64,000 bases of DNA from Cacconaster sp045114175 (GTDB lineage: Bacteria; Bacteroidota; Bacteroidia; Bacteroidales; UBA932), in NCBI GenBank assembly GCA_045114175.1, contig JBGUJZ010000029.1, forward strand, positions 1 to 64,000, in the 5' to 3' direction. Under the pieces are notes generated by a model, which had not been told where the DNA came from, made no database searches, and was given only the letters and a program-made list of their open reading frames with translations. Positions within the stretch are counted from its first letter, which is position 1; each line of letters begins with the position of its first letter. Below, piece by piece: positions 1 through 6,901 of the stretch. The translations under genes and the position numbers were made by a program.

Positions 1-2675
1 CCGGCAAATATGTGATCAAGGGCATTCTGCTGGGTTACGAAACCTTTGAGGAGACCATTGAAGTCAAGAAGAATACGGATCTTGGCATCCGCAAACTGAT
101 TCCGGAAGTCAACCAACTGACCGGCGCCGTTGTCTCCGATATCGGCAACCCCATCACGGTCAAGAAAGATACCATCGAGCACAATGTGGGCATCATGAAG
201 AGCTCCGACAACGATGTGCTGGAAGACCTGCTGAAGCGTCTGCCGGGTATCGAAGTGGGCTCCGACGGCTCCATCACCTCCAACGGTAAGACTATCTCCA
301 AAGTCTATATCGACGGCAAGACTTTCTTCCTGGACGACCCGAAACTCGCCACCAAGAACCTGCCGGCCAAGATTGTGAACAAGGTGCGCGTGGTGAACAA
401 GAAATCTGAACAGGCCGAATTCACCGGTATCGACGATGGCGATGAGGAGACCGTGCTCGATCTGAGTATCAAGAAGGGCATGATGAACGGCTGGATGGGT
501 AACCTGACGGGGGGCGTGGGTTCCGACCTGCGTGGCAAGGATGCCGACGGCAACCCCATCAAGAACGACTTGCGCTTCCAGGGCGGCGGTATGCTGGCCA
601 AGTTCACCGAGAGCGACCAGGTGGTGGTGCTCGGTAACGCCAACAACACCAACAACCGTGGTTTCAGCGACATCACGGGCGATGCGATGGGTGGCATGCG
701 CGGCGGCGGAATGCGCGGCGGCAACAACGGTATCTCCACCTCCTACATGCTGGGTGTAAACGGTACCAAGAGTTTCAAGGACAAATCCGAAATCAGCGGC
801 AACTACCTCTTCAACGCCAACCTGCGCGCAGTGGAAGAGGCCACCGATAAGACCGTCTTCAAGGAGGACGGCACCTCGCTGAACAGCAAGAACGAGTCCA
901 TCAACCTGACCAACACCTACGGTCATCGTGCCGGCGGCCGTTTCGACTGGAAGATCTCCAAGCAGACCTCCATCCTCTTCATGCCGTCGTTCAACTACGG
1001 CTGGGGCGATTATTCCGAGAAAACCGACTACGCGACCACCTCGTACGACGGCACCAAACTGGCCAAGGTCAACGACGGTTCTTCGCTCTCGACCGGCAAC
1101 AACACCAACAAGAGTGCCGGCGGCCGGCTGCTCTGGCGCCAGCGGATCGGCAGCACGGCAGGCCGCACCATTTCGGTGATGACCAACTACAACTTCTCGA
1201 ACACCACCCTCGACGGGTACAACCAGTCTACGACCAACGCCTACACGGACGACGCAATCACCAGTTCCAACATCGTGGACCAGACCTTCGCGCAGGAGAA
1301 CAATTCAGCGAATATCGGCACCAGGGCCACCTATACCGAACCGCTGGGCGGCAACTTCTTCATGGAGGCCAACTACCGCTACAACTACACCTGGAACCGC
1401 CAGGTGAAGAATACCTACAACGCAGACGCTTCCGGTGATTACACGGTCTTCGACGAAGATTATTCCAGCGCCGTGACCAACAAGGCCATCAACCAGCGCG
1501 TGGGCCTCAGCTTCAAGAAGCAGGAAAACAAGTACAACATCACGGTCGGTGCGGAGTTTATCCCTTCGCGGACCATCAGCAATACCACGATCGGCTACAC
1601 CGAGCTGACCCCGTTCGACCGCACGGTTTACAATTGGGCCCCGAACGCACGGATCGACCTGAACTTCTCCGACAACCACACGCTGCGCCTCAACTACCGC
1701 GGCCGCACCTCGCAGCCTTCGGTCTCGCAGCTGCAGCCCGTGCCGGACAACTCCAACCCACAGCAGGTCAAGCTCGGTAACCCGAACCTCACCCCGTCGT
1801 TCTCGCACAACTTCTTCTCCGAATACAGCGTGACCGATATGGAGACCTTCGCTTCGCTGAACATGTTCCTCAACGGCTCCTACACCACCAACAACATCGT
1901 CAACGCAGCTTACTACGGTTCGGATGGCGTGCAGTACACCATCCCCATGAACAACGAGAAAGGCGCGCTCAACGGCCGCCTCTTCATGATGGCCAACGCA
2001 CCGATTGCCAAGAGCAAGTTCTCCCTCTCCTCCTTCACGATGGCCAACACCAACCGCGGTGTAAACCTCGTGGGCAAGGATCTCATTGATCCGACCCTCC
2101 CGGCTTCCTATCAGAACCGGGCCAACTATACGGAAAACCATTACACGACGGCCGGTATCGGCGAGACCCTCCGCATGGTCTATCGCGACGATATCTTTGA
2201 GGCATCCATCGGCGGAAGCGTCCGCTGGTCGCAGTCCTGGTACAGCATCACCACGCAGAACGTGGCAGCCGCCTGGACCAATGGCCTCGAGAGCCGCGTG
2301 ATTGCCAACATCCCGAATATCATCAACTTCCAGACTGATCTGCGCTACACCTTCTACCGTGGCTACTCTGCTCAGTTCAACGAGCCGATGGCCGTTTGGA
2401 ACGCGGAGATCAGCAAACAGGTGCTCAAGAACCAGGCTACGGTGGCCGTCAAGATGTACGACATCCTGAACCAGTCGCGCAACGTGATGCGCACCACCGC
2501 CGACAACTACGTCCTGGATACGATGAACAACACCCTCGGGCGTTACTTCATCGTCTCCTTCACCTGGCGCTTCGGTAAGTTCGGCGAAGGCGGCAGCCCC
2601 ATGCAGCGCATGATGGGCGGTCGCGGCCCGGGTGGCCCCGGCAGACCTCGTCCCGGTGGCCCTGGCAGAAGATAG
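1..2675 (+). CDS. Outer-membrane TonB receptor-like beta-barrel protein, 5' end cut by window
   Basis: The reading frame is already open at the window edge, and the codons before the first possible start (GTG at 12) encode residues typical of the end of a carboxypeptidase-regulatory-like domain. The true start is therefore upstream of the window. Visible parts in order are the tail of that N-terminal domain, a plug-like region with VLEDLLKRLPGIEV and GKTISKVYIDGK, and a long barrel rich in aromatic, Asn and Thr residues that ends in aromatic strands. After the barrel comes a Gly/Pro/Arg-rich tail (GGRGPGGPGRPRPGG). This is the SusC-unlike OMP_b-brl_3 type, with no SusD partner following. It should sit in the outer membrane; the ligand cannot be read from sequence. 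The downstream EamA gene starts one base after its stop. Confidence 0.85.
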   Translation, partial: GKYVIKGILLGYETFEETIEVKKNTDLGIRKLIPEVNQLTGAVVSDIGNPITVKKDTIEHNVGIMKSSDNDVLEDLLKRLPGIEVGSDGSITSNGKTISKVYIDGKTFFLDDPKLATKNLPAKIVNKVRVVNKKSEQAEFTGIDDGDEETVLDLSIKKGMMNGWMGNLTGGVGSDLRGKDADGNPIKNDLRFQGGGMLAKFTESDQVVVLGNANNTNNRGFSDITGDAMGGMRGGGMRGGNNGISTSYMLGVNGTKSFKDKSEISGNYLFNANLRAVEEATDKTVFKEDGTSLNSKNESINLTNTYGHRAGGRFDWKISKQTSILFMPSFNYGWGDYSEKTDYATTSYDGTKLAKVNDGSSLSTGNNTNKSAGGRLLWRQRIGSTAGRTISVMTNYNFSNTTLDGYNQSTTNAYTDDAITSSNIVDQTFAQENNSANIGTRATYTEPLGGNFFMEANYRYNYTWNRQVKNTYNADASGDYTVFDEDYSSAVTNKAINQRVGLSFKKQENKYNITVGAEFIPSRTISNTTIGYTELTPFDRTVYNWAPNARIDLNFSDNHTLRLNYRGRTSQPSVSQLQPVPDNSNPQQVKLGNPNLTPSFSHNFFSEYSVTDMETFASLNMFLNGSYTTNNIVNAAYYGSDGVQYTIPMNNEKGALNGRLFMMANAPIAKSKFSLSSFTMANTNRGVNLVGKDLIDPTLPASYQNRANYTENHYTTAGIGETLRMVYRDDIFEASIGGSVRWSQSWYSITTQNVAAAWTNGLESRVIANIPNIINFQTDLRYTFYRGYSAQFNEPMAVWNAEISKQVLKNQATVAVKMYDILNQSRNVMRTTADNYVLDTMNNTLGRYFIVSFTWRFGKFGEGGSPMQRMMGGRGPGGPGRPRPGGPGRR

Positions 2676-2676
2676 C

Positions 2677-3621
2677 ATGCAGTATCTAGGCGAAATCCTC
2701 TCTTTGACCGTTGCCGTCTCCTGGACGGCGACGGCTCTTTTTGCCGATACGGCCAGCCACCGGATCGGTGCCCTTCCGCTCAACCTGTTCCGCATGGCCC
2801 TCTCGCTGGTGCTGCTCGGAGGCTTCCTCTGGGTGGTTTGCGGCGCACCGTGGCCCGTGCATGCCGACGGCCGAACCTGGTTCTGGTTGCTGATGTCAGG
2901 CCTGGTGGGCTATGTCTTCGGCGATTACTGTCTCTTCAACTCCTACGTCATCTTCGGCAGCCGCTTTGGCCAACTCTTTATGACGCTGGCACCGCCGGCC
3001 GCTGGAATTGCCGGCTGGCTAATGCTGGGGGAGAGCCTTTCGTGGCGCTCCTGGCTGGCGATGGTGGTCACCCTCACCGGTATCGGTATCACCATCCTGG
3101 CCCGAAACCGCGACTCGCATAAGCTGACGCTGAAACTCCCGTTGAAGGGCGTATTGTTCGGAATTGGCGCAGGCGTCGGCCAGGGTTTGGGCCTCGTGCT
3201 CAGCAAGGTAGGCTTGACGCACTATGAGAGCGCGCTGGCCGCCTCCGGAGAGGTGCTGCAGCAGGCCCCGTGGGCACTGCCCTTCGCCGGCACCTTTATC
3301 CGTGCCATTGCCGGACTCGTGGGATTCTGGCTGATTCTGGCGCTGCGCAAGGAACTGCCCCAGCTCCGCAAAGCCATCCGCGACCGCAAGGGAATGGCCT
3401 GCACCGGTCTCACCACCTTCTTCGGTCCTTTCCTGGGCGTTTCGCTCTCGCTGATGGCGGTCCAGTATGCCCCGGCCGGCATCGCCTCCACCCTGATGGC
3501 CCTCACTCCCATCCTCATCATCGCTCCCTACGCCATCATCCACCGCCAGAAGGTCTCCTTCAAGGAGATCCTCGGCGCCATCATCGCCGTCGCCGGCGCA
3601 GCCCTTTTCTTCCTGCTATAA
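2677..3621 (+). CDS. EamA/DMT-family membrane transporter
   Basis: A protein of 314 residues with about ten hydrophobic helices in two halves, the arrangement of EamA (drug/metabolite exporter) transporters. The second half holds the family-like segment SLMAVQYAPAGIASTLMALT. I place the start at ATG 2677, one base after the receptor stop, because the residues encoded upstream in the same frame (to 2632) overlap the receptor tail and do not resemble a transporter N-terminus. It probably acts in the inner membrane as a metabolite exporter; the substrate is unknown. Its last six bases overlap the 3' end of the convergent pseudouridine synthase gene. Confidence 0.85.
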   Translation: MQYLGEILSLTVAVSWTATALFADTASHRIGALPLNLFRMALSLVLLGGFLWVVCGAPWPVHADGRTWFWLLMSGLVGYVFGDYCLFNSYVIFGSRFGQLFMTLAPPAAGIAGWLMLGESLSWRSWLAMVVTLTGIGITILARNRDSHKLTLKLPLKGVLFGIGAGVGQGLGLVLSKVGLTHYESALAASGEVLQQAPWALPFAGTFIRAIAGLVGFWLILALRKELPQLRKAIRDRKGMACTGLTTFFGPFLGVSLSLMAVQYAPAGIASTLMALTPILIIAPYAIIHRQKVSFKEILGAIIAVAGAALFFLL

Positions 3622-4680
3622 ATCTTCTTCCGGGAGTTCGCGGACACCCACGTAGCGGCGCCACTTGTCCAAGAGGGCGGCCATATCGTCGGGGATGGGC
3701 GATTCGAAGTACATATCGCGCCCCGTGGTGGGATGGACGAATCCCAGCACCTGCGCATGCAGGGCCTGGCGGGGCAACAGTGCGAAACAGTTATCGATAA
3801 ACTGCTTGTATTTGGCGTAGAGCGCCCCCTTGAGGATGCGGTCGCCGCCATAGAGGGCATCATTGAAGAGCGGATGCCCGATGGAATTCATGTGTACGCG
3901 GATCTGATGGGTGCGGCCCGTTTCCAGCACGCATTCAACCAGCGTCACGTAGCCGAAGCGCTCCAGCACGCGATAGTGCGTCACCGCCCACTTGCCGGGA
4001 CCGTCTTCCGGGAATGTACGGAACCGCAGGCGGTCGTTGGGGTCGCGGCCGATGTTGCCCGAGACCGTGCCTTCATCGTCCGCCACATTGCCCCAGACCA
4101 GGGCCACATAGCGCCGCGTGATGGTATGCTCAAAGAATTGCTTGGCCAGATGCATCTGGGCGGCATCGTTCTTGGCCACCACAAGCAAGCCGGAGGTATC
4201 CTTGTCGATGCGGTGCACCAGCACCCCCATTCGCTCGTCGTCTGCCGCCGCGTCGGGGGTAATGCCCAGATGATAGGCCAGTGCATTGACCAGTGTACCG
4301 GTAAAGTGGCCGTGGCCGGGATGGACCACGAGGCCGGCCGGTTTGTTGACCACCAGCAGGTCGTCGTCTTCATACACGATATCGAGCGGAATGTTCTCCG
4401 GAACCACTTCAAAACCGCGCCGTTCGTAGGGCATCATAATGGTGATGACATCCAACGGGCGAACCTTGTAGTTGGCCTTGACCACGCGGTCTGCCACTCG
4501 CACATAACCGGCATCAATCGCCAGTTGGATGCGGTGACGCGAGGTCTGCGCCATATGAAGCGAAAGGAATTTGTCTATGCGTACCGGCTCCTGGCCGCGA
4601 TCTACCTCAAAGCGGAAATGCTCAAAGAGCTCCTGCTCCTCATCTTCTACGGGCAGGGTATTGTCGGGGAACTCACTCAT
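3616..4680 (-). CDS. rluD: RluA/RluD-family 23S rRNA pseudouridine synthase
   Basis: 354 residues. An N-terminal S4 RNA-binding domain (about residues 30-95, with VRIDKFLS) precedes the catalytic domain. The active-site motif HRIDKDTSGLLVVAKN carries the invariant Asp, and the family signature GRTHQIRVH is present. The enzyme isomerises uridines in rRNA; RluD would act on the helix 69 loop of 23S rRNA, but RluC-type specificity cannot be excluded from sequence alone. Its start overlaps the stop of the PASTA gene by four bases (ATGA), so it is the third gene of an rpmH-PASTA-rluD operon. It converges on the EamA gene with a six-base overlap and no visible terminator between them. Confidence 0.9.
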   Translation of the reverse strand: MSEFPDNTLPVEDEEQELFEHFRFEVDRGQEPVRIDKFLSLHMAQTSRHRIQLAIDAGYVRVADRVVKANYKVRPLDVITIMMPYERRGFEVVPENIPLDIVYEDDDLLVVNKPAGLVVHPGHGHFTGTLVNALAYHLGITPDAAADDERMGVLVHRIDKDTSGLLVVAKNDAAQMHLAKQFFEHTITRRYVALVWGNVADDEGTVSGNIGRDPNDRLRFRTFPEDGPGKWAVTHYRVLERFGYVTLVECVLETGRTHQIRVHMNSIGHPLFNDALYGGDRILKGALYAKYKQFIDNCFALLPRQALHAQVLGFVHPTTGRDMYFESPIPDDMAALLDKWRRYVGVRELPEEDL

Positions 4681-5492
4681 TGCAGCGGTGCAGCGTCCTG
4701 CAGGGCAGCGATTTTGGCGGGATCTACCGTGAGATAGATGGAAACTTTGGTGCCGCGCGGGAACGTACCGCCCGCAGCGGCGGGAGACTGACTGTAAACG
4801 ACGGCCGCCACGGAATCTTCCGGGGTCTTGACAGAGGCGTCGAAGGAGACACCGGCCACGTTCAGCGAGTTCTCAATAATCATCTCGCGGGCCATCTCCT
4901 CCGTATAACCGGAGAGAAGCGGGATGTAGGTGGCATTTTCACCGGGGCTGACGCCCAGCACCAGATTGACGGACGAGCCCACGTCCACCTTGGTACCCGG
5001 TTCAACGGGATTACTGCCGAGCCGCTGCTGCAGCACGTTGTTGGTGGCCATATCCTGGGTATAGGAGAGCGTGCCGATCCGCAAGCCTTTGGCCAGAATC
5101 TCGGTCTTTGCGGCGCGCAGCGAGAGGCCCACCAGCGAGGGCATCTCCACCTGCTTGGTCTGGGTGGCGTTGATGGTGATCAGGACACGACGGCCGCGCT
5201 TCACGTGGCTGCCGGCATCCGGATTCTGGGAAAAGATTGCGCCACGCTCCAGTCGGTCCACATAGACCGAATCGGTGACGTCCAGCCGGACACGCGCGTC
5301 GCGGGCCACACGGGTGGCCGAATCCAGCTGCATTCCGTAAAAGTCGGGGACTTCGAACTCTTTGTTGTGACGCGTGAAACGCCCCAGCAGGAACTGGGTC
5401 AACAAAACAAGGGCGAATAGTAAAATAATCGCCCATAACAGATTGCGTAAAAACCAGAAGATACGCTTTCTATGATTTGAAGTATTCGCCAT
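4677..5492 (-). CDS. Membrane-anchored PASTA-domain protein
   Basis: 271 residues. A short basic N-terminus and one transmembrane helix (about residues 12-36) are followed by three PASTA repeats of about 65-70 residues, beginning near VPDFYGMQ, MPSLVGLS and IPLLSGYT. Each repeat ends in the usual xxGxxVxLxVx strand, for example KRGRRVLITI. PASTA domains bind peptidoglycan or muropeptides. Here there is no kinase or penicillin-binding domain, so this is a stand-alone envelope protein, a form common in Bacteroidota. It lies 18 bases after rpmH and overlaps rluD by four bases, implying one transcript from the rpmH promoter. The role is likely cell-wall sensing or scaffolding; this is inference. 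Confidence 0.85.
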   Translation of the reverse strand: MANTSNHRKRIFWFLRNLLWAIILLFALVLLTQFLLGRFTRHNKEFEVPDFYGMQLDSATRVARDARVRLDVTDSVYVDRLERGAIFSQNPDAGSHVKRGRRVLITINATQTKQVEMPSLVGLSLRAAKTEILAKGLRIGTLSYTQDMATNNVLQQRLGSNPVEPGTKVDVGSSVNLVLGVSPGENATYIPLLSGYTEEMAREMIIENSLNVAGVSFDASVKTPEDSVAAVVYSQSPAAAGGTFPRGTKVSIYLTVDPAKIAALQDAAPLQ

Positions 5493-5510
5493 TCTGGGTG
5501 GCGGAGGAAC

Positions 5511-5663
5511 CTACCAGAGATCCTCCGAGGATACTGTCAGTTTCTTGCGGCCATGACGCCGACGAGCTGCCAGTACGCGACGTCCGTTCGGAGTGGACAT
5601 ACGCTCACGGAAGCCGTGCTTGTTGCGTCTCTTGCGCTGTGAAGGTTGAAATGTACGTTTCAT
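5511..5663 (-). CDS. rpmH: 50S ribosomal protein L34
   Basis: A 50-residue gene. The translation begins MKRTFQPSQRKRRNKHGFR and continues with RMSTPNGRRVLAARRRHGR, the diagnostic L34 sequence. The frame runs from ATG (5663-5661) to TAG at 5513-5511, and the length and extreme Arg/Lys content match the family. It is the first gene after a near-perfect Bacteroidota promoter (5695-5725), about 30 bases upstream, and leads the PASTA-rluD operon. L34 is a small structural protein of the large ribosomal subunit. Confidence 0.97.
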   Translation of the reverse strand: MKRTFQPSQRKRRNKHGFRERMSTPNGRRVLAARRRHGRKKLTVSSEDLW

Positions 5664-5694
5664 TTATGCTGTATTACTTTTTCCAAAGGGAGTG

Positions 5695-5725
5695 CAAAGG
5701 TAATGCTTTTGTCGCAAATTGCAAA
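5695..5725 (-). promoter_or_regulatory. Promoter of rpmH operon
   Basis: On the minus strand the -33 box TTTG (5725-5722) is separated by 19 bases from the -7 box TACCTTTG (5702-5695), matching the Bacteroidota consensus TTTG-N19-21-TAnnTTTG. It lies between the rsmG stop (5727) and rpmH, so rpmH has its own transcription start downstream of the polA-sigma-rsmG operon. Confidence 0.8.
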
Positions 5726-5726
5726 T

Positions 5727-6344
5727 TTATTGGGAGAGAATCACCAACTTTTTCCCTTCGAACCAAGGCTCTTTGTACCACAGGGTGATATCGCAGAAGG
5801 TGAATTGGTTGGGCGAAAGCCGGTGGCGCACGATGCAGGCCTCCGCTTCCGCCTCTACCTCCCCTCCCTTGAGGCAGATGAGCGAGCGGCCAAACCGCCC
5901 CTTCACCCAGCCGTAAAGGTCGCTCAGCGGGGCCACGGCCCGCGAAACAATATAATCGTAATGCTGCGGCAGGCTCTCCACGCGGGCATTGACCGTCCGG
6001 ACATTCTCCAGCCCCAGCGACTCGGCCACCGCGGCCGCCACTCTGATCTTCTTGCCGATCGAATCGCACAGGGTGAACTGCGCCTCCGGGAAAAGGATGG
6101 CCAGCGGAATGCCGGGAAAACCGCCGCCGGTACCCAAATCCAGCACCGAGGCGCCTGCGGGCAACTCCACCGCCTTGCCAATCGAGAGGCTGTGCAGCAC
6201 GTGGTGCTCGTAGAAATCGTCCATATCCTTGCGGGAGATGACGTTGATCTTGGCGTTCCAGTCGCGGTAGAGCGGCTCGAGCGCGGCAAAACGCTCGCGC
6301 TGCAGGGCCGTCAGGTCGGGGAAATAGCGCTCCAGGGTTTTCAT
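5727..6344 (-). CDS. rsmG: 16S rRNA (guanine-N7) methyltransferase RsmG
   Basis: 205 residues, the usual length for RsmG/GidB. The class I methyltransferase SAM-binding loop VLDLGTGGGFPGIPLA and the family motifs WNAKINVISRKD and HVLHSLSI are present, as is IVSRAVAPL in the catalytic region. The enzyme methylates G527 of 16S rRNA. The start codon overlaps the stop of the ECF sigma gene by four bases (ATGA), so translation is probably coupled. It is the last gene of the polA-sigma-rsmG operon. Confidence 0.93.
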   Translation of the reverse strand: MKTLERYFPDLTALQRERFAALEPLYRDWNAKINVISRKDMDDFYEHHVLHSLSIGKAVELPAGASVLDLGTGGGFPGIPLAILFPEAQFTLCDSIGKKIRVAAAVAESLGLENVRTVNARVESLPQHYDYIVSRAVAPLSDLYGWVKGRFGRSLICLKGGEVEAEAEACIVRHRLSPNQFTFCDITLWYKEPWFEGKKLVILSQ

Positions 6345-6901
6345 TCTTCCATCAGCAATTTGCGGGCACGGCGGATCCGCGTCTTGACCGTTCCCATCGG
6401 GAGCGACAGGATGCGGGAGATATCTTCATACGAGAGGTCCCGCAGGAAACGGAGTTCCGCCACCTCGCGGTAGGTTTCGGGCAGGCGGGAGAGATTCTCG
6501 AGCGACTTGGCAATCGCCTGATCCAGAATGATTTTTTCTTCCGGATTGTCGGCGCCGGCCACCTCGGCCGCATCTCCCTCCTGCTCCACCAGCAGCGGCG
6601 CAATGGAGTTGCTCTTGCGACGCAGGTGATCTACCGCTTCGTTGCGGGCGATGTTGTAGAGCCAGGTGGAAAAGGCGTATGAAGAATCATACTTGTTGAT
6701 ATTCATATAGACCTTCAGGAAGCTCTTCTGGCAGATATCTTCGGCATCCTCCACCACGCGGACATATCCCATCAGGTGGGCAATCAGCGGCCCGCGGTAG
6801 CGCTCCAGCAAGGCTGTCAGCGCCGCCTGGTCCCCTTCGAGGGCCGCCGCAATCAGTTCGCGGTCGGAGAGTTTAGTGCGCTTCGAGCCAGTTTTTTCCA
6901 T
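6341..6901 (-). CDS. ECF-type RNA polymerase sigma factor
   Basis: 186 residues. Sigma-70 region 2 (about residues 25-95) includes VEDAEDICQKSFLKVYMNI and FSTWLYNIARNEAVDHLRR, and region 4 (about 130-182) includes LPETYREVAELRFL and the helix-turn-helix YEDISRILSLPMGTVKTRI. An acidic linker joins them. This is the extracytoplasmic-function class. No anti-sigma gene is adjacent, so the activating signal is unknown. The start lies inside the 3' end of polA (29-base overlap) and the stop overlaps the rsmG start by four bases, tying it to two housekeeping genes. Confidence 0.92.
   Translation of the reverse strand: MEKTGSKRTKLSDRELIAAALEGDQAALTALLERYRGPLIAHLMGYVRVVEDAEDICQKSFLKVYMNINKYDSSYAFSTWLYNIARNEAVDHLRRKSNSIAPLLVEQEGDAAEVAGADNPEEKIILDQAIAKSLENLSRLPETYREVAELRFLRDLSYEDISRILSLPMGTVKTRIRRARKLLMEE

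Noticed and set aside
1305..2795. 496-residue open frame opposite the first receptor gene
   Set aside because: Lies wholly antisense to a well-supported gene, has a low-complexity His/Val/Gly/Arg composition and no recognisable domain; GC-rich antisense frames are expected here.
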